Numbered from the stretch's first letter, positions 26,313 through 35,462 are shown. The stretch is 56,601 nt of DNA from Dictyobacter arantiisoli (GCF_008326305.1 NZ_BIXY01000043.1:1-56601), one strand, 5' to 3'. Made by a program: numbers and translations. The notes: generated by a model not told the origin, from the sequence alone.

Positions 26313-26494
26313 AGAATCCCCTTTACGCATCACCAAAAGGATTAGCCTAAGCTGTTTTCGCTAACAAAAGCTAAACGCCATCTTCACAGACAAAGATACA
26401 TCTCGCCTGCCAATGTACAGCTAAAAAGCACAAAAAATTCCAGGAAATCAATTGCGATGATTTCCTGGACATCACGGGCAAAGCGTTATTCTGG

Positions 26495-27685
26495 CTACTT
26501 GATCAATCCATTAGGATTAATCACAAATTTTTTGGCAGCCCCCTTATCAAAATCTACATAACCCTTCGGGGCGTCATCTAATGAAATGATCGTCGCATTC
26601 ACAGCTTTCGCGATCTGGATTTTATCATGCAGAATAGCCATCATCAGTTGACGATGGTAACGCATGACAGGCGTTTGACCGGTTGTAAAGGTTAGCGATT
26701 TGGCCCACCCTAAACCCATCTTCACGCTCAATTGACCTGTCTTGGCATTCTCATCGATGCCACCAGGATCACCCGTCACATATAAGCCGGGGATGCCGAC
26801 GCGTCCCGCAACACGGGTAATCGACATAACATCATTTAAAACCGTAGCCGGAGCTTCACTGGCCCCTTGACCATGTCCACGAGCCTCAAAACCCACACAG
26901 TCAATAGCGGCATCCACCACAGGCTCGCCAACAATCTGTGTAAGCATATCTGGTAAATCGGCCTTGTTACGGAGATCAATCGTCTCGCAACCAAAGCTCC
27001 GGGCCTGTGCCAGACGTTCAGGATTCATATCACCCACAATCACCACCGCAGCACCCAGGAGTTGGCTGGATGCAGCACACGCCAACCCGACCGGGCCAGC
27101 ACCCGCCACATACACGGTAGAGCCTGTCCTTACTCCAGCTGTAAACGCGCCATGATAACCAGTAGGGAAGATATCTGAGAGCATTGTCAGATCACGTATC
27201 TTCTCCATGGCCTGATCTTTATCGGGAAACTTTAAGAGATTCCAGTCGGCGTAGGGAACCATCACATAGTTAGCCTGACCACCGACCCAGCCTCCCATAT
27301 CGACATAGCCGTAAGCGGCTCCAGGGCGGGCAGGATTGACATTCAAACACACGCCGGTGTTTCCTGACTTACACATCTGGCAACGTCCACAGGCGATATT
27401 AAAGGGTACCGAGACAATATCTCCAACCTTGATAAACTCAACATCCCGTCCGGCTTCAATCACTTCACCTGTAATCTCATGACCCAGCGTCTGCCCTTTC
27501 GGCGCAGTAGTACGGCCACGTACCATATGTTGATCGCTGCCACAGATATTCGTCGCAATAGTACGTACGATTACACCATGATCGCACTTGCGATGCTGCA
27601 CAGCTAATTCCAGCCTGGGATACTCGATAGTTTCAACTTCTACTTTCCCCGGTTCAAGGTATACAACACATCTGTTGCTTGCCAT
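26495..27685 (-). CDS. fdhA: Glutathione-independent formaldehyde dehydrogenase
   Basis: ~396 aa zinc-containing medium-chain dehydrogenase, whose length and insertions match the nucleotide-cofactor-bound formaldehyde dehydrogenase/dismutase group. The catalytic zinc site is shown by NICGSDQHMVRGR and GHEITGEV. The structural zinc lobe has four Cys (ACGRCQMCKSGNTGVC). Also present are DIFPTGYHGAFTAGV, VAGAGPVGLACAA (NAD-binding GxGxxG) and AAIDCVGFEARGHG. It oxidises formaldehyde to formate with NAD. The ATG at 27685 follows AAGGAGAACAGTGAC, so the upstream ATG was rejected. Single gene with two hairpins in its upstream region. Confidence 0.92.
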   Translation of the reverse strand: MASNRCVVYLEPGKVEVETIEYPRLELAVQHRKCDHGVIVRTIATNICGSDQHMVRGRTTAPKGQTLGHEITGEVIEAGRDVEFIKVGDIVSVPFNIACGRCQMCKSGNTGVCLNVNPARPGAAYGYVDMGGWVGGQANYVMVPYADWNLLKFPDKDQAMEKIRDLTMLSDIFPTGYHGAFTAGVRTGSTVYVAGAGPVGLACAASSQLLGAAVVIVGDMNPERLAQARSFGCETIDLRNKADLPDMLTQIVGEPVVDAAIDCVGFEARGHGQGASEAPATVLNDVMSITRVAGRVGIPGLYVTGDPGGIDENAKTGQLSVKMGLGWAKSLTFTTGQTPVMRYHRQLMMAILHDKIQIAKAVNATIISLDDAPKGYVDFDKGAAKKFVINPNGLIK

Positions 27686-27758
27686 GTCACTGTTCTCCTT
27701 CTTTGGAAAAAATCCATCACAGGTCAACTGCATAGCCGGGATGTAATTTGAAAGCATT

Positions 27759-27775
27759 GCTCACCTGTGGTGAGC
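27759..27775. promoter_or_regulatory. Small GC-rich dyad upstream of fdhA
   Basis: GCTCACC-TGT-GGTGAGC is a perfect dyad 74 bp upstream of the fdhA start. It could be an operator or a leader hairpin. Confidence 0.3.
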
Positions 27776-27868
27776 GAAACACACTACACTTTCTACTTAT
27801 CGGTACTACATACACGCTCTACCATCATAAATAACCTAGCAAAACAATAATTACTTATAATGGTAAAT

Positions 27869-27917
27869 AGTGTAATATCCAATTTAAACCAGGATAACTG
27901 GATATTACACTTTTATT
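27869..27917. terminator. Stem-loop in the fdhA upstream region
   Basis: Perfect 13-bp arms (AGTGTAATATCCA, 27869-27881, and its complement, 27899-27911) followed by TTTTATT on the plus strand. No intact gene that would need it on that strand is present. Nothing else is seen in 27686-28017. Confidence 0.4.
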
Positions 27918-28017
27918 AATACTAGCTCATCTACTGCTTATTACTTCTATCCAAGCAAGAATCTAGCATATAAAATGGAATATGTCAATGAAAGGTGATA
28001 AAAAGAATAGGGATTAG

Positions 28018-28499
28018 TTGGATCTGAACCACTCAACATTAGCTTTATTCCCCGTGAATTTCAACCCGATCGCGAAAGCTTTGGCGAGAATTCTGTCTTT
28101 GTTGGTTCAGCGCTGCAGATGTGTCCCTATCAAGGAATTTTTCCATTGGAACAGTTAGATGGTAAGCCAGTTCTCTATAGAGCGTTGGGAACTATGAACA
28201 GTACCATGGAAAGCCTCTACTATGGAGTCCCGATGCTCACATTTCCTCAAATGCCTGAACAAGCTCTGACAGCCCGCAACATCCAGGAACTGGGATTGGG
28301 ATTGGGCTTGAAACTCGATGGAGATATCTTGAGCGCGGAAACACTACGCGACTCAGTGGAACATATCGCGCATGATCCTGCCTATAAGGCCCATGTTCAG
28401 GAGATGCAAAAACATGTGCGCAATGCCAGTGGTTATAAGAAAGCAGTGGATGTCATACAGCAATTTTCCAGCGATCACCGCATGAAAATTGAACAATAG
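28018..28499 (+). pseudogene. Remnant of MGT-family glycosyltransferase
   Basis: An open frame reads FIPREFQPDRESFGENSVFVG, then PLEQLDGKPVLYRALGT, and continues directly with MNSTMESLYYGVPMLTFPQM. In intact UDP-sugar glycosyltransferases (MGT/OleD-like) about 60 residues, including the HGG of the donor site, lie between LGT and MNSTMES. The N-terminal acceptor domain is also missing. It is therefore a 5'-truncated, internally deleted relic. Apparent starts such as the ATG at 28119 are probably not used. Confidence 0.8.
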
Positions 28500-28582
28500 C
28501 ATAAAGAATAGCTAGCAAACAAGCAAGGGAGCACCAGATATCCTCTCGTCAGGTAAAAATAAATAGTCTGGGGCTACACAAC

Positions 28583-28732
28583 GTGTTTGTTTCCCATGGT
28601 CTTCGCCATCCTGGAACATGAGTTTTCGCGCCAATGGTGCTCAAACCCCTTTGTAGAGTGTATGGCGCAGGCGCGCAAGCGCCTGCCAGCAGGTGAGCAG
28701 TAAGATCTCGATGGGAGTGGGAAGCAAACACT
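28583..28732. repeat. Hairpin element family 1, copy G (no large hairpin)
   Basis: Ends GTGTTTGTTTCCCATGG and GTGGGAAGCAAACAC are inverted repeats. It has the CATGAGTTTTCGCGCC...GGTGCTCAAA block. The large hairpin is replaced by CCTTTGTAGAGTGTATG, while the second stem-loop GCAGGCGC-GCAA-GCGCCTGC and AGTAAGATCTCGATGGGA are kept. Confidence 0.85.
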
Positions 28733-28851
28733 CTCTCATATAAAATGCCATATATAGCACTACACCATTTATTTCTATCTGACTGGAGGATTTGTATTTA
28801 GCATCGAATGGAAATGAGCTTAGCTGACGATAAGCTCACGAGAGAATGTGC

Positions 28852-29052
28852 TCACGAAGCAATATTCTCAAGAAAAGGGGTCACATTGTTTTTGTGACAG
28901 GTTGGACATTCCCAGGTAACCATATTCAAAAAGTGAATATCTTTGCCGCCATCGGCAAGTCCTACAATGGAGGTCTTTTGACAATTCGTACATTGAATCG
29001 CTCTTGTTCTTTTAGGATCTCGTTTGGAAGATAGTACAGGTAAAGTGGCCAA
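28852..29052 (-). CDS. Small zinc-ribbon protein (66 aa)
   Basis: Reads TTG-start MATLPVLSSKRDPKRTRAIQ, then CTNCQ and, 27 residues later, CPTCHK, giving a CxxC...CxxC metal-binding ribbon. The TTG follows AAAAGGAGTACCAA with good spacing. There is no membrane segment and no recognised family. It could be a nucleic-acid or protein-binding zinc ribbon. It stands between eroded genes and has two palindromes upstream. Confidence 0.6.
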   Translation of the reverse strand: MATLPVLSSKRDPKRTRAIQCTNCQKTSIVGLADGGKDIHFLNMVTWECPTCHKNNVTPFLENIAS

Positions 29053-29110
29053 TTGGTACTCCTTTTCTCCCTTCCCAAAGAAGAGCGCTAAAGATTAAGC
29101 TGAGATTAAA

Positions 29111-29191
29111 TCTCTCTTAAGAGAGACGAATAAGCAAGGAGTTTCATTAAATTTACTCTGCGCTTGTTTTGCTCTAGAGCAAAGCAAGCGC
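29111..29191. promoter_or_regulatory. Two palindromes upstream of the small zinc-ribbon gene
   Basis: TCTCTCTTAAGAGAGA (29111-29126) is a perfect 16-bp palindrome. The 32-bp palindrome at 29160-29191 (GCGCTTGTTTTGCTCT and its near-perfect complement, one mismatch) follows. They lie 60-140 bp upstream of the leftward gene. Confidence 0.4.
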
Positions 29192-29222
29192 TATACTGGT
29201 ACGCAGTCAAACGTTGTTTAGC

Positions 29223-29317
29223 CTCGACTTTGTACATTTTTGAAAACGTGAGCTCGAAAATGCGTCGCACTCGCCCTTTTTCTCAGGCTCAAAAGCCTAA
29301 AAATGTACAAAGTCGAG
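29223..29317. repeat. 95-bp inverted-repeat element, copy 2
   Basis: Both ends carry the intact 19-bp terminal repeat CTCGACTTTGTACATTTTT / AAAAATGTACAAAGTCGAG. The element is the reverse complement of 1445-1539 with the same length and few differences. It lies directly before the truncated SDR sequence. Confidence 0.85.
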
Positions 29318-29345
29318 CGAAGAGGAGAAAGGCTCATCTCAACCT

Positions 29346-29503
29346 TGGTGGTTATGGGATCACCAAAGCGGGCATTCACATGATCGCGAAGAATATTGCG
29401 CTGGAGGTGGGAAAATATGGCATTACCGCCAATGCGATCAGTCCAGGGGCCACAATTACCGAACGCACACTGGAAGATGATCCACATTCAGAGCATAAAA
29501 TCA
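29346..29503 (+). pseudogene. Remnant of a short-chain dehydrogenase (SDR)
   Basis: The frame reads GGYGITKAGIHMIAKNIALE, then VGKYGITANAISPGATITE and RTLEDDP. This is the YxxxK active-site helix and the following strand of an SDR. The Rossmann N-terminus and the C-terminus are missing. The 95-bp repeat ends about 30 bp upstream, and the 3' end runs into the CopC-like gene on the other strand. Confidence 0.75.
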
Positions 29504-30217
29504 ATCATAATGGGAAATATACTCATCTTCATCGGAAGCATCCGGCAAAATGCCCATAGCCCGCCGGTAGAACGCTTGCCTGGAAAAGATCCATATAATG
29601 GCAATTCCGGTGATCAGGCCAGCTAAACCAATACAGCCAGCCAGCCAGAGAGGAATGGTCGCCAGCTCATGCGGGCTAGAAGTTGAGGATATTGTGGGGT
29701 GATAGGGAAGAAGTGAGGGCGCATATGCTTTGAGAGAACGTTGCAAAGGAGCACTGGCATGCACAAAAAAACGAAAACTACCACCATCATGACTGCCATC
29801 TTTTGCCGAAACGGTATACCAGTTTACAATATACACTTCTGAACCCGTATCTCGCAGAGCAGTTTGTAACGTTTGAACCTTCACAGGAAGAGGCTGGACA
29901 AGAGTGGAACTTACCCGTTTGCCAGCGGCATTGGTGATGATGAGAATGCTCTTCCTGGCGGCAAGATATTCAGAGAAATGGACAGTAACTGTCTGTGGGG
30001 CACGCCTCAATTGCATGTTCGCTGCAGGATCAGAACTTACATATTCGCTATACAATGGATGAGCCAGAGCCAGACCAGAGGTGCAAAAAACCAAAAAAGA
30101 GCTACTCGCCATCCCCAATCCCATCAACCAGACCAGACATGTCATCCAATGTCTTCTACACACCATAAGTTTATAAAAACGAACAGTCTTTGTCTGGCTG
30201 CAAACATCATATGCCAT
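29501..30217 (-). CDS. CopC-domain protein with C-terminal membrane anchor
   Basis: 238 aa. A signal peptide (~residues 24-50, ending LALAHP) leaves His as the likely first mature residue. The CopC beta-sandwich follows: SSDPAANMQLRRAPQTVTVHF, VYIVNWYTVSAKDGSHDGGSFRFFV. A transmembrane helix at ~190-212 (LWLAGCIGLAGLITGIAIIW) and a short acidic tail end it. CopC proteins bind copper at the N-terminal His with other His/Asp ligands in the periplasm or outside the membrane. No CopD-like multi-pass domain is fused or adjacent. The start follows GAGGGGATGTTTGC. Confidence 0.85.
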   Translation of the reverse strand: MAYDVCSQTKTVRFYKLMVCRRHWMTCLVWLMGLGMASSSFLVFCTSGLALAHPLYSEYVSSDPAANMQLRRAPQTVTVHFSEYLAARKSILIITNAAGKRVSSTLVQPLPVKVQTLQTALRDTGSEVYIVNWYTVSAKDGSHDGGSFRFFVHASAPLQRSLKAYAPSLLPYHPTISSTSSPHELATIPLWLAGCIGLAGLITGIAIIWIFSRQAFYRRAMGILPDASDEDEYISHYD

Positions 30218-30376
30218 GCAAACATCCCCTCACTACTATCCATACACCATGCAGAGGCACGAAATCAGCATACTACTCTGCTATTAGTATGCACAATCGA
30301 CACACATGAAAATAAATACAACAACATCTATGCAACCAGCAGGTGTTGTGACTCAATTTCATCGAATGAAACTGCT

Positions 30377-30408
30377 TTCAGCTCTCCTTGTCAATAAGGA
30401 GAGCTGAA
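30377..30408. terminator. Stem-loop between two leftward genes
   Basis: TTCAGCTCTCCTT (30377-30389) pairs perfectly with AAGGAGAGCTGAA (30396-30408). It lies between the stop of the GT-C protein and the start of the CopC-like gene. There is no good T tract on the minus strand, so it may be a weak terminator or a processing/regulatory hairpin. Confidence 0.45.
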
Positions 30409-30456
30409 AAAAGCGGCTGAAACAAAATATATCTTCTTTAGATGCGTCAATGACGG

Positions 30457-32163
30457 CTACTTGATTTGAGGAATATAATACACATAGCCCTCAAAAACAC
30501 TACGCTGATAGGGAACATCAAATCCATGCTGCGCAATCTTTTTATCCAGAGCCGCAACTTGCGCTACATGCTCAGGAAAAACATAGGCTGGATGGGAAGA
30601 GTGCCGCACTGCAGCGGGATAAGCTAGATAGCGGTCGTACCCGGGTCCTAATGCCTCATTCAAAGCGCTACAGATCACTGTTTCATCGCTCATAAAAGTA
30701 ATATTATTACAATTCCAGTAATCAGAATAGACATATTTTACGTCAAAAGACTTCAGATGATACACAATATTTTGTTGGTGGCGATATGTATCCTGGGCTT
30801 GAGGAACGCTATAAATAAATGTGTACACAGTACCATACGCAAACATAAACAATACCAATAAAAGTAATGTTCCATTGACCAGACAATGAACAATACTCCC
30901 TGGACTACCTGCCCTCAACAATGAAGGAAAGCTCCTCCATAGAGGCCATAATACAGTCGGAATAGAGATAAGCATACAAAGAAGATAACGAGTGGTAGGG
31001 CCCGGGGTAATACCAGAAACCTGGCTTGAAGCATCCAAATAGAGCGTGCCAATCGCACAAATAAGCACCATGATGCGCCCACACTCTCGAATAACCTGCT
31101 GGCGCTGCTCGAACGTCCAATCGGGAGTAAAGAGCGAGGTGCCATTCCTTCGCTGCCAGAATTTCCAAAGTGTAATCACGGCTGTTAGCATAGCAACCAG
31201 CCACAAAAGCAAATAGCCAAATCCCCAGCTGAACTGTAACACAACACATGGTACATCAGCAATGCCAAAGAAAGGGAATGATGATTGAGGACATTGAGGG
31301 GTGAAACTCATAATTTCTGGCAAGCTAATACCTAATGAGCCTACCAGATGCTGTAATAGCCTCGTCTTTGTGCCAGCACTATGAAGGTGTAACAGCACCA
31401 GGATGGAATTCTGAGAGAAAGGGACCTGCAAATTATAAATAATAAGTGGAATAAGGCCCACAACAAAGCCAATTACCAATAATACGCTCAAGAAGGAAAA
31501 TAATTCACGGCGACAAAAACAGAAAAGAAAAACAACAGCCATACAGACAAAAGGCAAAATAAGCATGTCGACCCAGATCGCCAAGCCAAAGATTATTCCC
31601 AGCAGCATATACATGCCAATACGCCAAAAATTTGCACGTTTCGATTTATCATTTGTCGATGCAGTAAGTGCCAGCCAGAGAACGATTAAGCAAATTGCCG
31701 CTGCAAAAAATTCCGTTTCAGGATACTCTCCAACAGCCTTAATTTGCAGAGAAAGCACAACATTAGAGCCCAAAGCAAACAGGAGCGTGGTAAAGAGAGC
31801 AAATTTTTTGGAATGCAACAAACTGATCAACGCATACATACATGTTATGAAGAGTACAAAAAATGGCAACGTCCCGAAGCGTAAAGCAAAGATAGATGAT
31901 CTACCGGATACACGAAAGATGAGAGCGGAGACATAGCCTTCGATAGGCCCCATGTAAGGTTGGCCATAAAAAAACAAAGGTCGATCACCATTGAAGGCAA
32001 CGTGATTGGCAAGCAATCCCATATTTGTTTCATCACTATTTGTTCCAGGCCAATGCAGTGCAAGCAAGATAATGCGTAAGACAAGAGCACCCAGCACGAG
32101 AGCAAACATACCGATTTCGTATTTGCCAACATGAAAACGCTTTAAACTATCTAAAACATTCAT
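30457..32163 (-). CDS. GT-C fold membrane glycosyltransferase (GT39/ArnT-like)
   Basis: 568 aa with about ten to twelve hydrophobic helices. The first helix is followed by the luminal NSDETNMGLLANHV loop, whose Asp-Glu pair is the usual metal/catalytic motif of polyprenyl-phosphate-sugar transferases (PMT/ArnT type). A C-terminal soluble stretch (~480-568) faces outside. It probably transfers a sugar from a lipid carrier to an envelope acceptor. The gene stands alone. A GANFTRRXP-like repeat motif is not seen. The ribosome site is weak. Substrate unknown. Confidence 0.75.
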   Translation of the reverse strand: MNVLDSLKRFHVGKYEIGMFALVLGALVLRIILLALHWPGTNSDETNMGLLANHVAFNGDRPLFFYGQPYMGPIEGYVSALIFRVSGRSSIFALRFGTLPFFVLFITCMYALISLLHSKKFALFTTLLFALGSNVVLSLQIKAVGEYPETEFFAAAICLIVLWLALTASTNDKSKRANFWRIGMYMLLGIIFGLAIWVDMLILPFVCMAVVFLFCFCRRELFSFLSVLLVIGFVVGLIPLIIYNLQVPFSQNSILVLLHLHSAGTKTRLLQHLVGSLGISLPEIMSFTPQCPQSSFPFFGIADVPCVVLQFSWGFGYLLLWLVAMLTAVITLWKFWQRRNGTSLFTPDWTFEQRQQVIRECGRIMVLICAIGTLYLDASSQVSGITPGPTTRYLLCMLISIPTVLWPLWRSFPSLLRAGSPGSIVHCLVNGTLLLLVLFMFAYGTVYTFIYSVPQAQDTYRHQQNIVYHLKSFDVKYVYSDYWNCNNITFMSDETVICSALNEALGPGYDRYLAYPAAVRHSSHPAYVFPEHVAQVAALDKKIAQHGFDVPYQRSVFEGYVYYIPQIK

Positions 32164-32756
32164 AAAAGTAAATTGATACCCTTTCTTGTAAAGCTTACGG
32201 CTCTTTATCCTTCTGGGTGATTAGGGAAAGGGAATAATGGCGAGGACTGTCATGCCCCCGGCATGCCTGCCATCGCGCTCCGTCTGGAGCTGCCGCCCCT
32301 GCACCCCGCTTTCACTCGAAAAGACAGAGACCCAGGCTTACTTGTATGATGAAATCATAAAATACCCTGGCATATTTCATAGTAACAATAAGTTCTAAAA
32401 GAATGTTTCTATATGTTTCCTTGATCAGGATACACAGCAGAGTATCCTCATTTATTATTACAATTAAAGAGCAAAAAGAGTACAAATCATCCCTATCAAC
32501 CCTATTATCATGCAAAGGCGGATTGTATATGGTTGATTATGATTAAAGTGACTTTCCCTGTGTATCAATTTATTCAAACTATACTCTTCTTTAAGAGAAG
32601 ATATCATGTTTGACCTGTTGAGGCAATAGCAGGTAAACCATATGGTATATTTTTGCCAGAGTTGTTCAAAGTTCATATCCCCTCTGAGACGATGCGTACT
32701 TTGAATAGCATAAGTTGAGCTTTCCATCTATAATCACACGGGTAAACCTGGCAAAA
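32164..32756. other. Intergenic stretch with a GC-rich fragment
   Basis: No gene is supported. 32236-32320 is GC-rich (CCCCCGGCATGCCTGCC, CCGCCCCTGCACCCCG) and resembles degraded GC-rich intergenic repeats seen also near 43249-43330. The rest is AT-rich with nothing recognisable. Confidence 0.3.
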
Positions 32757-33041
32757 TTAATTTAATAAGCCACGCAATGGATGCTCCTCAATCAGCGGCA
32801 CAGGATTATCGCGCAGAGAGCCGTAAGCGGCCACAGAACTACTGATAACAAGCGTATGTACACCTGCCTCAGCAGCAACCCGGCAAGTGTTCCAGGTGCC
32901 AGATAGATTGATACTGGCAGCCTCCTGCAAACTCATCCCATAGGGACGGCCCACCACAAAAGCAAGATGAATTACCGACTCGCAATCCATAAACAGAGTC
33001 TTGAGGCCAGGATCACGAATATCGCTGGCGTGGAAATCCAT
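32757..33041 (-). pseudogene. Fragment of NAD-dependent epimerase/dehydratase
   Basis: 95 codons reading CESVIHLAFVVGRPYG, INLSGTWNTCRVAAEAGV and LVISSSVAAYGSLRDNPVP, the middle of an extended SDR (UDP-glucose 4-epimerase-like) with the SSSVAAYG active-site region. The N-terminal GxxGxxG and the YxxxK helix are absent, so it is truncated at both ends and surely not functional. The following 33042-33382 interval shows no gene or recognised element. Confidence 0.75.
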
Positions 33042-33382
33042 CTACAGAGTATCTACTGTCATTTTAGAGCATTCATAGCAATTTCTACCTTGCTGGGCTT
33101 GATTGGCAGTACTATAAAAGTGCGAGCAACGTTCTTAATAGTGTATCTTGCCAGCGGTACGCATGTATGAGAAAGAGAAAGCTTTCTCAAATAGTAGACA
33201 AAAGTCACAAAACCATACGTGATGTGCTTCGCTAACAATAAGCTCAGGTACTGCTCTTGCATGATAAAAGACCAGTCCCAGCAGAGATGCTTGATTGCTC
33301 AGGATGTGGTAAGCTAAGTACAAAAAGAAGAGCACCAATAAAAATATCTAGTAAAAACTATGTTTATAGAGGAGTCTCTGAC

Positions 33383-35065
33383 GTGACCAACGCCTCCAAT
33401 CGGAAGCATCTCACTGGCGCACAAGCCATCATTGCCACTTTACGCGCATATAATGTTGACACCATCTTTGGTATTCCAGGAGTACATACACTTCCCATTT
33501 ACGATGCGATCTACCATGAGCCTGGACTGCGCCATATCCTGGCACGCCATGAACAAGGGGCGGGCTTTATGGCCGAGGGCTATGCTCGCATCTCAGGGCG
33601 TCCGGGCGTCGTGTGCACCATTACGGGTCCTGGCGTAACCAATGTCACGACCCCGGCAGCCAGCGCATATGCTGACTCAGTTCCCTTGCTGGTAATTAGT
33701 AGCGCACTTTCACGAGCCACTCAAGGCTTGAATCGGGGCGAACTCCATGAGGTAAAAGACCAACTCGGCATCATGCAAGCTCTGGTAGGATGGACGCGAG
33801 CAATCAATTATGTTGAGGAAATTCCAGAAGCGATACACGATGCATTTCGTGTTATGTATCAGGGACGTCCCCGTGGTGCGTATCTCCAAATTCCCTATGA
33901 TTTGTTGTTGCAGACAGCTGATGTAACTATTCCAGCTCTGGACCTCTGGGAAAGACCATTGCCAGCGATAGAACCACTGGCTGCCGCGGTCGACGTCTTG
34001 CGCGAAGCACAGCGCCCCTTGATTATCGCGGGCAATGGCGTCACAGCGTCCGGGGCCAACCAGCAATTACTGCAATTGGCTGAATTGCTTCAGGCTCCCG
34101 TGCTGCTTGGCAGTAAAAGTCATGATGTATTGCCCACCCGGCATCCATTAGTCATTGCGACCAATGATAATCTTCCCCTCGAACTAGATGCCTTTATAGC
34201 AACGCGTGATGTGGTCCTGGTAGTAGGAAGCAAACTGGGAGCCGAGCGCACCGCCGGTGGGCGCCTCCCTTTGCCGGATAATTTGATACATATCGATATT
34301 GATCCCATGGAAATTGGGCATGCATATCGTGCTCAGGTTGGGATTGTTTCGGATGCTAAAGTTGCGCTGGAAACACTCTTTAAGCTCCTGAAATCCTATC
34401 CAATGGAACGCACCGCTCCCGAATCCGCCCTTGCTGACTTGCGAGAGACAATCTATGAGTACACCTTAGAATTTCAAGGGGAAAATCTCCAACTCCTTGA
34501 AGGGGTACGCATAGCGCTGGAACAAATGCCAGCAGAAACGGTGGTTGTAGCCGATATGACCATGCTGGGTTATGCAGCAGCATGCTATCTCCCCATGCGC
34601 CAACCACGCACCTTTATTCATCCTTCCGAATTGTGCACGATTGGTAGTGGACTTCCGATGGCACTGGGAGCCCAACTAGCCATTCCAGGTCGTCCAGTGA
34701 TTGCCCTGTGTGGAGATGGCGGTTTTCTGCTCAATAGTAGCGAGCTAGCAACCGCAGTTCAAGAAAAAATACCCGTGATTGTGGTTATCTTTAATGATGC
34801 AACATTCACACGGGTCAAAACTGATCAGCGCACCAACTACGACAAACACTATATTGCAACGGATCTCCAGGCCCCCGATTATCTGCTACTGGCTCAAGCA
34901 TTTCACGCCCAGAGTATGCGTGCAGAGACAGCTGAAGCGCTCAGTAGTGCCATCAAAAAAGCCAGCCAGCATAACGGACCAACCATCATCGAGGTGCCCC
35001 TATTGCCTCGCCAGTGGGATCAGAGACACACAGCCGAAAAACAACTGACGACCCTGGCACAATAG
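33383..35065 (+). CDS. ThDP-dependent enzyme, acetolactate synthase / AruI-like
   Basis: ~560 aa, full length for the acetolactate synthase large-subunit family. The N-terminal pyrimidine-binding domain has FGIPGVHTLPIYDAI and HEQGAGFMAEGYAR (catalytic Glu), then ITGPGVTNV. The FAD/NAD-like middle domain is at ~190-330. The C-terminal ThDP domain has LCGDGGFLLNSSELATA (GDG...N motif). LHEVKDQ and GVHTLPIYD resemble 5-guanidino-2-oxopentanoate decarboxylase (AruI) more than IlvB, and no small regulatory subunit is adjacent. GTG 33383 follows AGGAGTCTCTGAC; the longer frame from 33257 has no homology. The exact substrate is uncertain. Confidence 0.85.
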   Translation: MTNASNRKHLTGAQAIIATLRAYNVDTIFGIPGVHTLPIYDAIYHEPGLRHILARHEQGAGFMAEGYARISGRPGVVCTITGPGVTNVTTPAASAYADSVPLLVISSALSRATQGLNRGELHEVKDQLGIMQALVGWTRAINYVEEIPEAIHDAFRVMYQGRPRGAYLQIPYDLLLQTADVTIPALDLWERPLPAIEPLAAAVDVLREAQRPLIIAGNGVTASGANQQLLQLAELLQAPVLLGSKSHDVLPTRHPLVIATNDNLPLELDAFIATRDVVLVVGSKLGAERTAGGRLPLPDNLIHIDIDPMEIGHAYRAQVGIVSDAKVALETLFKLLKSYPMERTAPESALADLRETIYEYTLEFQGENLQLLEGVRIALEQMPAETVVVADMTMLGYAAACYLPMRQPRTFIHPSELCTIGSGLPMALGAQLAIPGRPVIALCGDGGFLLNSSELATAVQEKIPVIVVIFNDATFTRVKTDQRTNYDKHYIATDLQAPDYLLLAQAFHAQSMRAETAEALSSAIKKASQHNGPTIIEVPLLPRQWDQRHTAEKQLTTLAQ

Positions 35066-35083
35066 TGCTGGTTCTTCAATTTG

Positions 35084-35124
35084 AGCCATCACTCTCTGTA
35101 TTAAAGAGATGTGATGGCTTTTTC
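35084..35124 (+). terminator. Rho-independent terminator after the ThDP enzyme gene
   Basis: AGCCATCAC (35084-35092) pairs with GTGATGGCT (35111-35119), with extra pairing inside, followed by TTTTTCT. It lies 19 bp after the stop. Confidence 0.85.
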
Positions 35125-35150
35125 TATTCAACCTGCTAAAAAAGTATTCT

Positions 35151-35336
35151 TCACCTGTAAATTAAGGTGTTCCCAGGCCACAGGTATGCCAGCGCTTCGC
35201 CCAGTCCCTTTCGCTCGGCTTTTGAGCTGGTGATCTTATCCACAAATCATTTCTCACAACCCGCTTCTTTAAGGACATCCATCTGGAGTACCTCGTTCTG
35301 CTCATGTTTCGAGATGCGCACATAACAGATTTTCAT
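35151..35336 (-). pseudogene. Remnant of a serine site-specific recombinase (resolvase)
   Basis: From ATG 35336, behind AAAGGAAGAGCTT, the frame reads MKICYVRISKHEQNEVLQMD, then VLKEAGCEK, a TGA, and FVDKITSSKAERKGLGEALA. This is the N-terminus of Tn3-type resolvases/invertases (compare the family pattern YARVSxxxQ and KAERPGL), with an in-frame stop and no C-terminal part. It is probably the trace of a transposon next to the TetR-methyltransferase pair. Confidence 0.8.
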
Positions 35337-35462
35337 AAGCTCTTCCTTTGTAGGATGAGGAAATGAAGGATGTATCGGAGAAACTGCCAGAAGTCTTGAC
35401 ACCCAACGAAAGCGCATCTACAATGAGTAACGAATGAACAAATTTTGTGAAAGTGAGAAATC

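Noticed and set aside
33042-33382. Minus-strand 67-aa frames (e.g. 33135-33338) as transposase remnants
   Set aside because: No recognisable transposase or recombinase motif; overlapping frames without ribosome sites.
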